A stretch of DNA of 45,858 nucleotides from Armatimonadota bacterium (GTDB lineage: Bacteria > Armatimonadota > UBA5829), in contig JAAYKE010000066.1 in the NCBI GenBank assembly GCA_012522575.1, positions 1 to 45,858 on the forward strand. Direction: 5' to 3'. The position numbers and the translations under genes are program-made. Under the pieces are notes generated by a model that was not told the DNA's origin, ran no database searches, and worked only from the letters and a program-made list of their open reading frames with translations. This document shows, piece after piece, positions 25,734-33,987 of this stretch (position 1 is its first letter; every line of letters starts with the position of its first letter).

Positions 25734-27437
25734 ATGGCGATAGACCTGCAGGCGAAAGCGCGCGCACGGATAGCGCGAGAGCGTGGCGGAGTGGAGATCA
25801 ACAGGGCGGCTTCGGTGCGCTTTGCGCTCGCATTTCCCAATACATACGCGGTTGGGATGGCATCGCTGGGCTACCAACTCGTCTACGCGATGATAAACGG
25901 CCATGCGGATTCCTCCTGCGAACGAGTATTCCTCCCCGATCCCAACGATCTAATTGAGCACGAAAGGTCGGGCGCGGAGCTTTTCACTCTGGAGAGCTTG
26001 TCCCCTTTGTCACACTTCGACGCGGTGGCGTTTTCGATAAGCTGGGAGATGGACTATATCAACGTCTTGCGCGTATTAAGGCTTGCCAATATCCCTTTGC
26101 GCAGGGACGACCGAGACGAGACCAGGCCGTTGATAATCGCAGGCGGGCCGTGTGCGACGTTCAATCCCGAACCTCTTGCCGAATTTGTCGATGCATTTGT
26201 AGTCGGCGATGGAGAGGATGTCATCCCCGCTCTTGTCGATGCCATCAATTCAACGCGCGACTCTTCACGGGCGGATGCGCTGGCTGCGCTCGCTCAAATC
26301 CCCGGAGTATATGTCCCGCATTTCTATGAGCCTGTTCTCAACGATGATGGTGTGTTGGCTGAGATGATAAATCGCGCTCCTGCGCCGTCAATAGTTCGTC
26401 GTGCGGTTGCATCCAATCGTGCTCAATATCCTATTTGTTCGACAGTCACCGCCTCGGAAGCTGAGTTCGGAGAAATGCAGTTGGCGGAGATTATGCGCGG
26501 ATGCGGGCGACACTGCCGGTTTTGTGTGGCGGGATATATAAATCGTCCGCCGTGGATGCGTGAAATAAGCTCAATACCGAATCACGACAGGCTTGGGCTT
26601 GTCGGAGCCGCCGTATTCGATCATCCCGAGGCTGAGATGTTGTGCGAGAAAATAGTAAATGCGGGCGGGAAATTCTCCGTGTCCTCGGTCAGATTGGAGA
26701 CCATCACTCCAAATATCGCCGATCTGATGGCTAAAGGCGGCCAAAAGACACTCACTATTGCTCCAGAGGCCGCCACCGGACGACTCCGCGCCGTCATCAA
26801 TAAGAACACTTCCGACGCGCAGATTGAACGCGCCATCACCGCTGCACAGGATGCGGGAATCGGTCGCGTCAAAATGTATTTCATGATCGGACTGCCGACG
26901 GAAACGGATGATGACATATCCGCCATCTGCGAATTAACGGCGCGGCTGGCTTCAAATTACCCGGCCATTAGCTTTCAAGTTTCTGCAAGCTGTTTTGTTC
27001 CAAAGCCCTGGACTCCGTTCCAATGGTGTGCGATGGAGCGCGAAAATGTGCTCAAACGCAGGTTTGCTGCGCTCAAAAAGGGGATTTTATCTATTGGAGG
27101 GGTGAGGTTTTCAGGGGAGAGCCCGAGGCTTGCGACCGTGCAGGGCTATCTCGCCATAGGGGATCGCAGAATTGGCGATGTTTTGGAAGCTGCGCTAGAA
27201 AACGGGATAGATTATCCGGCAGCGGTGCGCTCGACCGGCCTTGATATTTCATACTATCTCCACCGCGCGCGCGAGTTCTCCGAGTTGCTGCCCTGGGATC
27301 ATATCGATGTCCGCGTCAAGAAAAGCTATCTTTGGAAAGAGTACAAAAAATCATTGAAAGGGGAGTCCACCGATCCCTGCAGGCCGCAAATATGCACGGC
27401 TTGTGGTGCGTGTGGAGCGGTCGATGAACAATCCTGA
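25734..27437 (+). CDS. B12-binding-type radical SAM protein
   Basis: 567 residues. The N-terminal ~210 residues resemble a cobalamin-binding Rossmann domain (VRFALAFPNTYAVGMASLGYQ, FDAVAFSISWEMDYINVLRVL, PLIIAGGPCATFNPEPLAEF, VVGDGEDVIP), without the classic DxHxxG, so B12 binding may be lost. The radical-SAM core holds CxxxCxxC in GCGRHCRFCVAGY near 257 and continues through MYFMIGLPTETDDDI. The C-terminus ends with CTACGACG, a possible extra metal site. The substrate is unknown. The stop overlaps pgeF by 14 bases, so the two are co-expressed. The start lacks a clear Shine-Dalgarno. Confidence 0.8.
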   Translation: MAIDLQAKARARIARERGGVEINRAASVRFALAFPNTYAVGMASLGYQLVYAMINGHADSSCERVFLPDPNDLIEHERSGAELFTLESLSPLSHFDAVAFSISWEMDYINVLRVLRLANIPLRRDDRDETRPLIIAGGPCATFNPEPLAEFVDAFVVGDGEDVIPALVDAINSTRDSSRADALAALAQIPGVYVPHFYEPVLNDDGVLAEMINRAPAPSIVRRAVASNRAQYPICSTVTASEAEFGEMQLAEIMRGCGRHCRFCVAGYINRPPWMREISSIPNHDRLGLVGAAVFDHPEAEMLCEKIVNAGGKFSVSSVRLETITPNIADLMAKGGQKTLTIAPEAATGRLRAVINKNTSDAQIERAITAAQDAGIGRVKMYFMIGLPTETDDDISAICELTARLASNYPAISFQVSASCFVPKPWTPFQWCAMERENVLKRRFAALKKGILSIGGVRFSGESPRLATVQGYLAIGDRRIGDVLEAALENGIDYPAAVRSTGLDISYYLHRAREFSELLPWDHIDVRVKKSYLWKEYKKSLKGESTDPCRPQICTACGACGAVDEQS

Positions 27438-28251
27438 TTGGCTTACGATTGATGCCGGAGGTCTGCCTCGCTATGTTCCTCGGCGCTTTGAGGATTCCCA
27501 ACTCGTCAATTGCGGGTTTAGCACGCGCACAGGAGGGGTCAGCAAGCCGCCGTATCATAGCCTCAACTTATCTTTGGCGGTTGGCGACGATCGAGACGAT
27601 GTTCTTGCAAACCGCCGGCTGTTCGCTTCCGGGTTGGGAGTAGATGCCGCCGCCATAGTCGTGCCTGATCAGATTCATTCTAACCGTGTCGCCATAGTCA
27701 CACAATCCGACGCGGGATCCGGAGCGATAGACCATTGCGATGCAGTTCCCGCAACCGATGCGTTGATCACTAACACAGTCGGTTTGCCGCTGGCCCTGCA
27801 TTTTGCAGACTGCGTGGGGATTTTATTTCTCGACCCGGTCAATTCAGCAATCGGTGCGGCTCATGCCGGGTGGCGTGGAACCGCAGCAAATATAGTTCAG
27901 GTCGTGATCGATGCCATGAAATGCGAGTTCGGCACATATACGGCTAACCTGCTGGCAGCAATTTGTCCTGCCATAGAAGGTAACTGCTACGAGGTCGGCG
28001 ACGATGTCGCGTATCACTTTGAAGAGATGTTTTCAGGCGACAAAAGCGTGCTTGGACGCTGTGAAAACACGAAATGGCGCGTTGATCTTAAGATGGCCAA
28101 CTGCGTATTACTTAGGCGCGCCGGTGTAAGAGAAATGAACGTTGCGTTGAGCAGGCAGTGCACTAGCTGCAGAGATGATGAATTCTTCAGCTACAGACGT
28201 GACGGCGTAACCGGGCGCATGGGCGGCTGGATTTCTCTAAAGAGGATGTAA
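27424..28251 (+). CDS. pgeF: Peptidoglycan editing factor / purine nucleoside oxidase-like (YfiH/YlmD family)
   Basis: 275 residues of the 'laccase domain' family. Zinc/copper ligands are visible: His in DQIHSNRVAIV, Cys in HFADCVGILFLD and His in GAAHAGWRGTA. Family members have been reported to correct peptidoglycan precursors containing serine (PgeF) and to deaminate or phosphorylyse purine nucleosides (YlmD). ATG at 27424 has GGAGCGG upstream and overlaps the radical-SAM gene. Position directly before yggS and sepF corresponds to ylmD in the Bacillus ylm cluster. Confidence 0.9.
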   Translation: MNNPDWLTIDAGGLPRYVPRRFEDSQLVNCGFSTRTGGVSKPPYHSLNLSLAVGDDRDDVLANRRLFASGLGVDAAAIVVPDQIHSNRVAIVTQSDAGSGAIDHCDAVPATDALITNTVGLPLALHFADCVGILFLDPVNSAIGAAHAGWRGTAANIVQVVIDAMKCEFGTYTANLLAAICPAIEGNCYEVGDDVAYHFEEMFSGDKSVLGRCENTKWRVDLKMANCVLLRRAGVREMNVALSRQCTSCRDDEFFSYRRDGVTGRMGGWISLKRM

Positions 28252-28285
28252 AAGTACAGATGGGAAATTTTATGCAATAATCTAC

Positions 28286-28357
28286 TTGACAAGAAGGTTT
28301 ATAGATGTAATACTTAGAAGCTGTTAGAGGAAGATCGCTGGTAATAGTGTGATTACC
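28286..28357 (+). promoter_or_regulatory. Promoter and leader hairpin of yggS
   Basis: TTGACA (28286-28291), 16-base spacer, TAATAC (28308-28313) gives a start near 28320. The short leader contains GGTAAT-agtgtg-ATTACC (28340-28357), a perfect 6-bp hairpin that a flanking G-U and C-G extend. The promoter would start the division-linked cluster independently of pgeF. Confidence 0.55.
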
Positions 28358-28395
28358 GGTGATTATTTCATGTTGACTGTTCGTAGCGGTAATAC

Positions 28396-29070
28396 ATGTC
28401 AAGTATCTATGAGAATCTGCGCTGCATCGAAGACCGCATAGACAAGGCGGCGGCAAAGTCGGGCAGGGGACGACAGGATATTACCCTTGTCACTGTAACC
28501 AAAACCCGATCGGTGGAGCAGATTGCCGAGGCGATAGCCTGCGGAGCCACGGATATTGGCGAAAACTACGTCCAGGAAGCGCAGGAAAAATATAGCGAGA
28601 TCGGCGATTCGGTGCGGTGGCATATGATAGGCCACCTGCAGAAAAATAAGGCTCGGCACGCGGTTGAGTTCTTTTCGCTGATTCAAAGCGTTGACAGCAT
28701 CGAGCTTGCAGAGCAGATAGGCAGAAGAGCCTTGGCCGTCGGCAGGCATATCGATGTGCTGTTGGAAGTGAAGATTTCATCTGAGGCGACCAAGTACGGC
28801 GTGGATCCGGATAGATCACTCGAACTGGCGTCAAAGATTGCACAAGTTTCCGGCCTGAAGTTGTGCGGATTGATGGGGATGGCTCCGTTTGAGCAGGACC
28901 CGCAAGATACCCGCCCTTTCTTCAGAGACCTGAAAACACTCTGGGATAAGCTGCCTGATGAGCAGCGGATTTACCTCTCAATGGGGATGACCTCGGATTT
29001 TGAGGTCGCCATAGAAGAGGGATCGAATATGGTGCGTATCGGCACGGCCATCTTCGGTCCGAGGGGATAA
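28396..29070 (+). CDS. yggS: YggS/PLPBP family pyridoxal-phosphate homeostasis protein
   Basis: 224 residues, single alanine-racemase-like barrel. The PLP lysine lies in ITLVTVTKTRSVEQI, followed by DIGENYVQEAQEKY, WHMIGHLQKNKARH, VDSIELAEQIGRRA, MGMAP, and the phosphate-binding SMGMTSDFEVAIEEGSNMVRIGTAIFG (given in parts). Known members hold PLP and keep its pool balanced, with no catalytic activity established. It is ylmE in the Bacillus cluster. ATG at 28396 with a weak ribosome site. Confidence 0.95.
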   Translation: MSSIYENLRCIEDRIDKAAAKSGRGRQDITLVTVTKTRSVEQIAEAIACGATDIGENYVQEAQEKYSEIGDSVRWHMIGHLQKNKARHAVEFFSLIQSVDSIELAEQIGRRALAVGRHIDVLLEVKISSEATKYGVDPDRSLELASKIAQVSGLKLCGLMGMAPFEQDPQDTRPFFRDLKTLWDKLPDEQRIYLSMGMTSDFEVAIEEGSNMVRIGTAIFGPRG

Positions 29071-29140
29071 AACCAGCCCGGTAATTCGAAGCTGAGCAGA
29101 GCCAGGACGCGCATCTGGTCATACTCTGCGAGGCAAAAGC

Positions 29141-29215
29141 TATAATTGAATATCGTATGTCCACTTGGCGGCGCGAGTCGTCGTCACACTTATCGCGGAC
29201 GCAGGAAGCGTCCGC
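29141..29215 (+). promoter_or_regulatory. Possible sepF promoter and GGA-loop hairpin leader
   Basis: A perfect TATAAT (29141-29146) has no good -35 partner. If used, the leader would be about 155 bases and contain GCGGACGC-AGGAA-GCGTCCGC (29195-29215), a perfect 8-bp stem exposing AGGA in its loop. That arrangement resembles a CsrA site, but it lies 90 bases from the sepF start and no csrA is visible here. The remaining gap, 29071-29306, holds no gene. Confidence 0.35.
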
Positions 29216-29306
29216 CTGTCCGGTGCGCTGAGTCACGGATTAGGAGTGGACGCCCAACACCCAACCATGGCTGGCACCATACAACATTAATGAGGGGGTC
29301 AAGAGC

Positions 29307-29759
29307 GTGAAAGCTGCACCACAAGAAGAATATGACGATCAAACGAAGGGCTTTTTTAGCCGCTTGAAAGACAGGCTTGGATTCGGCCAATATGAGGACG
29401 ACGAGGAATATTTCGACGACCCGACAGCCCGAACAAGGAATTCTGTGCTGCGCGTACAGCAGGCTCGGATAAACCACGTTTCGGTGTGGTCTACTCTAAC
29501 CAAGCTGGAAAATGTGCGTCAGGTTGCCGATGGGCTTAAAGCCGGCCATCAGCAGATTGTGAACCTCGAACAGGCTGAGCTTGATGAGCGAAGCCGAATA
29601 ACGGACTTCCTGAACGGCGTAACTTATGCGCTTGATGGATCGGTAGAGAAGGTGGGAGATGGGGTATATCTCTATGCTCCGCGCCACTACCACATCGAAC
29701 TCGAAGATCAGGACGACGAAAGAGGCCGAAGAATACACGGCACATTTAACGATAACTGA
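29307..29759 (+). CDS. sepF: Cell division protein SepF
   Basis: 150 residues. SepF tethers FtsZ to the membrane and bundles it at the division site. The N-terminus shows an amphipathic-type segment (KGFFSRLKDRLGFG) and an acidic linker (YEDDEEYFDD); the C-terminal domain (LENVRQVADGLKAGHQQIVNLEQ, RITDFLNGVTYALDG, YLYAPRHYHIELE) is the FtsZ-binding core. GTG at 29307 has GAGGGGG 8-10 bases upstream. It is ylmF in the cluster and is followed by an intrinsic terminator. Confidence 0.95.
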   Translation: MKAAPQEEYDDQTKGFFSRLKDRLGFGQYEDDEEYFDDPTARTRNSVLRVQQARINHVSVWSTLTKLENVRQVADGLKAGHQQIVNLEQAELDERSRITDFLNGVTYALDGSVEKVGDGVYLYAPRHYHIELEDQDDERGRRIHGTFNDN

Positions 29760-29765
29760 CACATC

Positions 29766-29795
29766 AAAGACCCGGTGCGCGCCGGGTCTTTGTAT
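29766..29795 (+). terminator. Intrinsic terminator between sepF and proC
   Basis: AAAGACCCGG (29766-29775) and CCGGGTCTTT (29782-29791) form a perfect 10-bp stem with loop TGCGCG, followed by GTATTAT. It starts seven bases after the sepF stop and ends 22 bases before the proC ATG, so proC needs read-through unless a promoter hides in the end of sepF. This may step down expression after sepF. Confidence 0.7.
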
Positions 29796-29813
29796 TATCG
29801 ACGGGGTGGCAAT

Positions 29814-30614
29814 ATGTCAAAACTGGGCATAATCGGCGGCGGAGCTATGGGTGCTGCGTTCGCTCAGGGCGTGATCTCATCCGGTTTGTTGAAGCCGAAT
29901 CAGATCATAATAGCTGACGTCGACCAACCCAAGCTCGATATGCTCAACAGTGATCTCGGAGTCGAGGTCACGACAAACAATATTTTAGTTGCCGGCAATT
30001 CCGAGATCGTGCTGCTGGCGGTCAAGCCATCTTTTACCGCTTGCGTGCTGGAAGAAATCGCCGAACATATCTCCAAGGCGCTGATTATTTCCATCGCAGC
30101 CGGGGTAAGCATTGGATCGATGGAGAGCAATCTTCCTGACAGGATCGGCGTTATCAGGGCAATGCCCAACACGCCCTGCCAAATCGGCGCCGGATCGATC
30201 GGCTTTAGCAGAGGCAAGGCAGTCACGGACGACCAGGTCGCGGCAGCACAGAAGATATTTGACTCGACAGGCATATCCATCGAGGTTCCGGAAAGACTTT
30301 TGGACGCGGTCACCGGACTAAGCGGCAGCGGCCCGGCCTATGTATATCTAATGATCGAGGCGATGTCCGATGCGGGAGTAAGGATGGGGCTGCCAAGGCC
30401 TGCTGCTCTCAAGCTGGCTGCACAGACCGTCTACGGTTCTGCCAGTATGGTGATCCAACATGAAACGCATCCCGCAGTGCTGAAAGACCAGGTAACCAGC
30501 CCCGGAGGCACTACCATAGCGGGTTTGGAAGCGCTGGAAAAAGCAGGGTTCAGATCGGCGCTCATCGAGGCGGTTAAAGCTGCTGCAAGACGATCAGAAG
30601 AGCTTAGTGAGTGA
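29814..30614 (+). CDS. proC: Pyrroline-5-carboxylate reductase
   Basis: 266 residues. Reduces P5C to proline with NAD(P)H. Rossmann start KLGIIGGGAMGAAFAQGVISSG, then VLLAVKPSF, IRAMPNTPCQIGAGSIGF, the catalytic/dimer region TGLSGSGPAYVYLMIEAMSDAGVRMGLPR and TSPGGTTIAGLEALEKAGFR (family signature; given in parts). ATG at 29814 is chosen: GGGGTGG precedes it and family sequence starts immediately. proC among ylm genes is a recurrent arrangement in several phyla, although its link with division is not understood. Confidence 0.95.
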   Translation: MSKLGIIGGGAMGAAFAQGVISSGLLKPNQIIIADVDQPKLDMLNSDLGVEVTTNNILVAGNSEIVLLAVKPSFTACVLEEIAEHISKALIISIAAGVSIGSMESNLPDRIGVIRAMPNTPCQIGAGSIGFSRGKAVTDDQVAAAQKIFDSTGISIEVPERLLDAVTGLSGSGPAYVYLMIEAMSDAGVRMGLPRPAALKLAAQTVYGSASMVIQHETHPAVLKDQVTSPGGTTIAGLEALEKAGFRSALIEAVKAAARRSEELSE

Positions 30615-30638
30615 TAAGGTTCTAAAACAGATTTTCTA

Positions 30639-30908
30639 ATGAGTGTATTTACAATAACCGGGCTTATCGTCTATTTGCTTCAGGCTTTAATCTGGATAAT
30701 CATCGTGGACTGTGTGCTCACTTTTATTCCATCAGTCGACAGGCGCAATTCAATAGTTGTCGCAATCCGCAACATCACGGAGCCGATGTATGATGTGGTG
30801 CGCAGGATAATTCCATCTATCAGATCGGGCGGAATAGGTTTGGACCTTGCGCCGCTCATTGTCATAATTGCGCTCAATTTGATCATACGGATAGTTGCTC
30901 ACTTCTAA
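30639..30908 (+). CDS. YggT family membrane protein
   Basis: 89 residues with two hydrophobic helices (about 3-27 and 65-87) around the family signature FIPSVDRRNSIVVAIRNITEPMYDVVRRIIP (seen as PSVDRRN and TEPMYDVVRR). Homologues (YlmG in Bacillus, YCF19-like in plastids) sit in the division cluster and are implicated in membrane or nucleoid/division organisation; the mechanism is unknown. ATG at 30639 lacks a strong ribosome site. The gene ends ten bases before divIVA. Confidence 0.9.
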   Translation: MSVFTITGLIVYLLQALIWIIIVDCVLTFIPSVDRRNSIVVAIRNITEPMYDVVRRIIPSIRSGGIGLDLAPLIVIIALNLIIRIVAHF

Positions 30909-30918
30909 GGAGTCGGAA

Positions 30919-31392
30919 ATGGCAATAACACCGGTGGACATTCTCCATGTGGAGTTCAAAACCGCGCTTCGCGGATATAACAAAAATCAGGTCGAGGAAT
31001 TCAGCAGGGCTGTAGGTGAGTCTCTGGAGGCTGCGCTCAAAGATAAAGCGGAACTGATGCGCAAGCTCGACGACTTGCAGGAAGAAGTAGATCAGGTCAG
31101 GCAAATCAAGACTACCCTCACCGAGGCTCTTACGGTAGCTCAAAAGAGCGCGGACGAACTGAAACTGAACGCTCATAAGCAGGCGGAGGCGATTATCCGG
31201 GAGGCTGAGCTTGAGCGCGTCAAACTGATGGCCGACGCTCAGGTCGAAGCGGAAAAGCACCGTACGGAAATCTCTTTGCTGCAGGCGACCAGAGATCGAT
31301 TTGAGGCAGAGTTCAGGGCGATGCTTGCGAGTTATAGCGAATGGCTGGAAAAACGCGAATCCGACAGCTCAGCTCGGAGCGAGGTCGCTTGA
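30919..31392 (+). CDS. divIVA: DivIVA domain protein
   Basis: 157 residues. The N-terminal MAITPVDILHVEFKTALRGY followed by NKNQVEEF is the membrane-curvature-binding DivIVA/GpsB start. The remaining ~110 residues are predicted coiled coil with Lys/Glu heptads. DivIVA marks poles and division sites and positions other proteins. The Phe expected in the crossed loop (typically FxxxxxGY) is retained in VEFKTALRGY. ATG at 30919 has AAGGAG upstream. Last member of the ylm-type block. Confidence 0.9.
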   Translation: MAITPVDILHVEFKTALRGYNKNQVEEFSRAVGESLEAALKDKAELMRKLDDLQEEVDQVRQIKTTLTEALTVAQKSADELKLNAHKQAEAIIREAELERVKLMADAQVEAEKHRTEISLLQATRDRFEAEFRAMLASYSEWLEKRESDSSARSEVA

Positions 31393-32814
31393 TTGAATTC
31401 CGACCGTTCGCCAACTGACGGCGAGTACTACGCGTATCGTTTGGGCGTGGCTCTGCTCATCCTGCTTACGGTGACAATAGTTACTGCTCAGGTATGGGCG
31501 GGATGGTCGGGCGCGAAGCAAGTCGACTCCCTGCAACACGATAATCTTCTAATCATAGGCGATTTAAGCGCAAAATATGCGATTGCATCCTCGCGCTCCA
31601 ATGATAATCGCGATGCTGCGGCGGTTATGGCCAACAACTTCTACAGCAATGTGCCTCCAAGTCCTGCCACGTATCGTCGAATGGGATTATTGACGCAAGT
31701 TATGTGGGGAATCTCCGGTTTGGAGTGGATTAAAAAGATCGATTCACCGGAGGTAACGCGCGGGCTGGGTCGAGACGTCGTTAAAAAACTCCGCACAGAA
31801 AAACAGATGTGGCTGCACATCTATGGGCAAGACAGCCTAAGCCCCGAGCAGGCTCACAGATATATCAAACAGATCGAGCAACTCGATTTAGGGCCGTTTA
31901 AGCGCATCACGGAGTCAGATGTATATCGCCGGGCAGGGCTTGGTCAACTGGCGGATCAGAGGCTCCGGCAGGCTATAGTCGCCGCAAAAATAAATATAGC
32001 AGCCTTGATTGCAATAGTCGTTGTTTTGTTGGTGGGCGGGCTTGGCGGGCTGGTGATATTATTCATCTTCCTGAACGCCTGGATTCCCAAGTTTGCACGC
32101 GCCCAACGTCACGACGTAAGCCCCTCTGTCGCGCTGCCGGCTTTTCTGGTATATAGCGCGTTATATTTCGGGATCGGCGCAGTTGCCTCAATCATCGTTG
32201 GAACCCGATTCGACCTGGATCAAAATGACGTCTTCTATATGCTTACACTGATCGGATCGGCCCTGTTGAGCGGCGCTATAGGGCTGACGTTTCTTAGGGA
32301 CCGGTCTTGTGAAGTCGGCTGGAACTGGCGATCAATCGGTTTTCGCACCGACTCAATCCTCACCGATGTTATGCGCGGGACGGCAGGTTATCTGGCGGCC
32401 TTGCCGGTTGTTATAGTTGCCATCGATATGTCGCAGCACCTGTCCCGCTCCATATTCAAGCATTTCCCAACGCCGGAGCAGCCTTTTGGCGAGATCATTT
32501 CCGGAGGCGGCGCTGCGCAAATTGCGCTGGTATTTCTGGCGGCATCGGTAGTCGCGCCGATTGTGGAGGAAACGTTCTATCGCGGAGTGTTATATTCAGC
32601 CTTTCGGTCGAGAATGGGCGTCTGGGGATCGGCTGTGATCTGCTCTGCTCTGTTTGCGGTCATTCACCCTCTGCCCGGAGGATTGCTGCCTATATTTGCT
32701 CTTGCGATGGTGTTGGCTGTGCTGCGTGAGCGCGCCGGTTCGCTGCTGCCGTGCATTGTATGTCACTGTTTGTATAATACGACCGGTCTTCTGGTCAATA
32801 TGCTGTTATCGTGA
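31393..32814 (+). CDS. CPBP family intramembrane metalloprotease-like protein
   Basis: 473 residues. TTG at 31393 has GAGG eight bases upstream and follows divIVA directly. Residues 17-37 form a membrane helix, 38-195 an extracytoplasmic or helical domain, then several membrane helices. The C-terminal CPBP/Abi domain has the EExxxR motif in VEETFYRGVLYSAF, the second His in AVIHPLPGG and HxxxN in CHCLYNTTG. Relatives (Rce1-like) cleave prenylated or membrane peptides or act in bacteriocin immunity. The large N-terminal extension is unusual, and its function is unassigned. Confidence 0.8.
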   Translation: MNSDRSPTDGEYYAYRLGVALLILLTVTIVTAQVWAGWSGAKQVDSLQHDNLLIIGDLSAKYAIASSRSNDNRDAAAVMANNFYSNVPPSPATYRRMGLLTQVMWGISGLEWIKKIDSPEVTRGLGRDVVKKLRTEKQMWLHIYGQDSLSPEQAHRYIKQIEQLDLGPFKRITESDVYRRAGLGQLADQRLRQAIVAAKINIAALIAIVVVLLVGGLGGLVILFIFLNAWIPKFARAQRHDVSPSVALPAFLVYSALYFGIGAVASIIVGTRFDLDQNDVFYMLTLIGSALLSGAIGLTFLRDRSCEVGWNWRSIGFRTDSILTDVMRGTAGYLAALPVVIVAIDMSQHLSRSIFKHFPTPEQPFGEIISGGGAAQIALVFLAASVVAPIVEETFYRGVLYSAFRSRMGVWGSAVICSALFAVIHPLPGGLLPIFALAMVLAVLRERAGSLLPCIVCHCLYNTTGLLVNMLLS

Positions 32815-32828
32815 TATGCTATGCCTCC

Positions 32829-32856
32829 TTGCACGGTGAGCCATTGCCTGTATAAT
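32829..32856 (+). promoter_or_regulatory. Promoter of the ribokinase gene
   Basis: TTGCAC (32829-32834), 16-base spacer and a perfect TATAAT (32851-32856). Transcription would begin near 32863, 36 bases before the ATG at 32899. No operator-like palindrome stands out. Confidence 0.6.
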
Positions 32857-32898
32857 ACCAATAGGTTTGTCTTCCCAATTCACTAAAGGATGTTGTCA

Positions 32899-33825
32899 AT
32901 GTCGAATGCCCGGATTGTCGTTGTAGGCAGTTCAAATACAGATATGGTTGTCAAATCCCGGCGGATTCCCCGTGGCGGGGAGACTTTGCTGGGCAGCGAT
33001 TTTATTATGGTTCCGGGCGGCAAGGGAGCGAATCAGGCTGTATGCGCCGCCAAACTTGGAGCGCAAGTGGCTTTAGTCGCCCGAATAGGCAATGATTTGT
33101 TTGGTGAAAGCTCGTTGGCCAATTTCCGACAAGCCGGCGTAAATACGCAATATGTCACACGAGACAGCAACGCTCCCAGCGGCATAGCCCTTATCACGGT
33201 GGACGAAAAGGCTGAAAACGCAATAGTGGTTGCACCGGGAGCCAACTATGAGCTATCCCCGGAGGACGTAGACAATGCCGCGCAGGAGATAAAGCAGGCC
33301 CGGATGCTGATCCTGCAGTTGGAAATACCGCCTCAGACTGTTGCTCATGCAATTGAGGTGGCGCATAACGCAGGAGTAAGGGTGACGCTCAATCCCGCGC
33401 CTATTCGCCCGCTTGCTCGCGATATCCTGAAGATGGTCGATGTATTGACTCCGAATCAACACGAAGCCGCGGAGCTTACGGGCAGGGCAGGGGAAGGCAG
33501 CGAATTGGATGCGCCGTCAGCCGCAAAGGAGCTTATGGCTATGGGGCCGGGAAGCGTTGTAATTACCCTCGGAAACCGTGGAGCTTATGTAACCGATGGC
33601 TACATAAATGAGTTCATTGAACCGATTATAGTTAAGCCGGTCGATACAACTGCGGCAGGTGACGCTTTCACTGCCGCTCTTTCATGCGCTTTGGCCGAAG
33701 GGATGAATCTGTCGGATGCGGCAAGGTTCGCAAACAGGGTAGCGGCGATAGTAGTTACCCGGCTCGGCGCGCAGATTTCTATGCCTGCTCGGTCGGAGGT
33801 TGATTCTTTTTCGTTCGGGAACTAG
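32899..33825 (+). CDS. rbsK: Ribokinase (PfkB family)
   Basis: 308 residues. Phosphorylates ribose at O5 with ATP. Conserved: VVGSSNTDMVVKSRRIPRGGE, substrate motif MVPGGKGANQAVCAAKLGA, VTLNPAPIRPL, TPNQHEAAELTG, VVITLGNRGAYV, and the catalytic DTTAAGDAFTAAL. These are ribokinase-specific rather than general PfkB features. ATG at 32899 is chosen over 32890 because AGGA (32887-32890) overlaps the earlier start. No ribose transporter or pyrimidine nucleosidase adjoins; ribose could come from the secreted nucleoside hydrolase at 7814. Confidence 0.9.
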   Translation: MSNARIVVVGSSNTDMVVKSRRIPRGGETLLGSDFIMVPGGKGANQAVCAAKLGAQVALVARIGNDLFGESSLANFRQAGVNTQYVTRDSNAPSGIALITVDEKAENAIVVAPGANYELSPEDVDNAAQEIKQARMLILQLEIPPQTVAHAIEVAHNAGVRVTLNPAPIRPLARDILKMVDVLTPNQHEAAELTGRAGEGSELDAPSAAKELMAMGPGSVVITLGNRGAYVTDGYINEFIEPIIVKPVDTTAAGDAFTAALSCALAEGMNLSDAARFANRVAAIVVTRLGAQISMPARSEVDSFSFGN

Positions 33826-33921
33826 TCCTGAGATTTAATCGTTAATATAACTGGTCAAAACATATCCGATAACGCTCGGTATCAGGGCTGTTTATGCGCT
33901 TATTCGGGTTGCGATTTGTGG

Positions 33922-33950
33922 TTGACCAGTATGCTGGATTATAGTAAGAT
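33922..33950 (+). promoter_or_regulatory. Promoter of the PPIase gene
   Basis: TTGACC (33922-33927), 17-base spacer, TAAGAT (33945-33950), about 37 bases before the ATG at 33988. This agrees with the single-gene unit bounded by terminators at 35100. Confidence 0.55.
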
Positions 33951-33987
33951 TCTAGCGCTACCATACACTCGAAAGGAGTATTCATTT

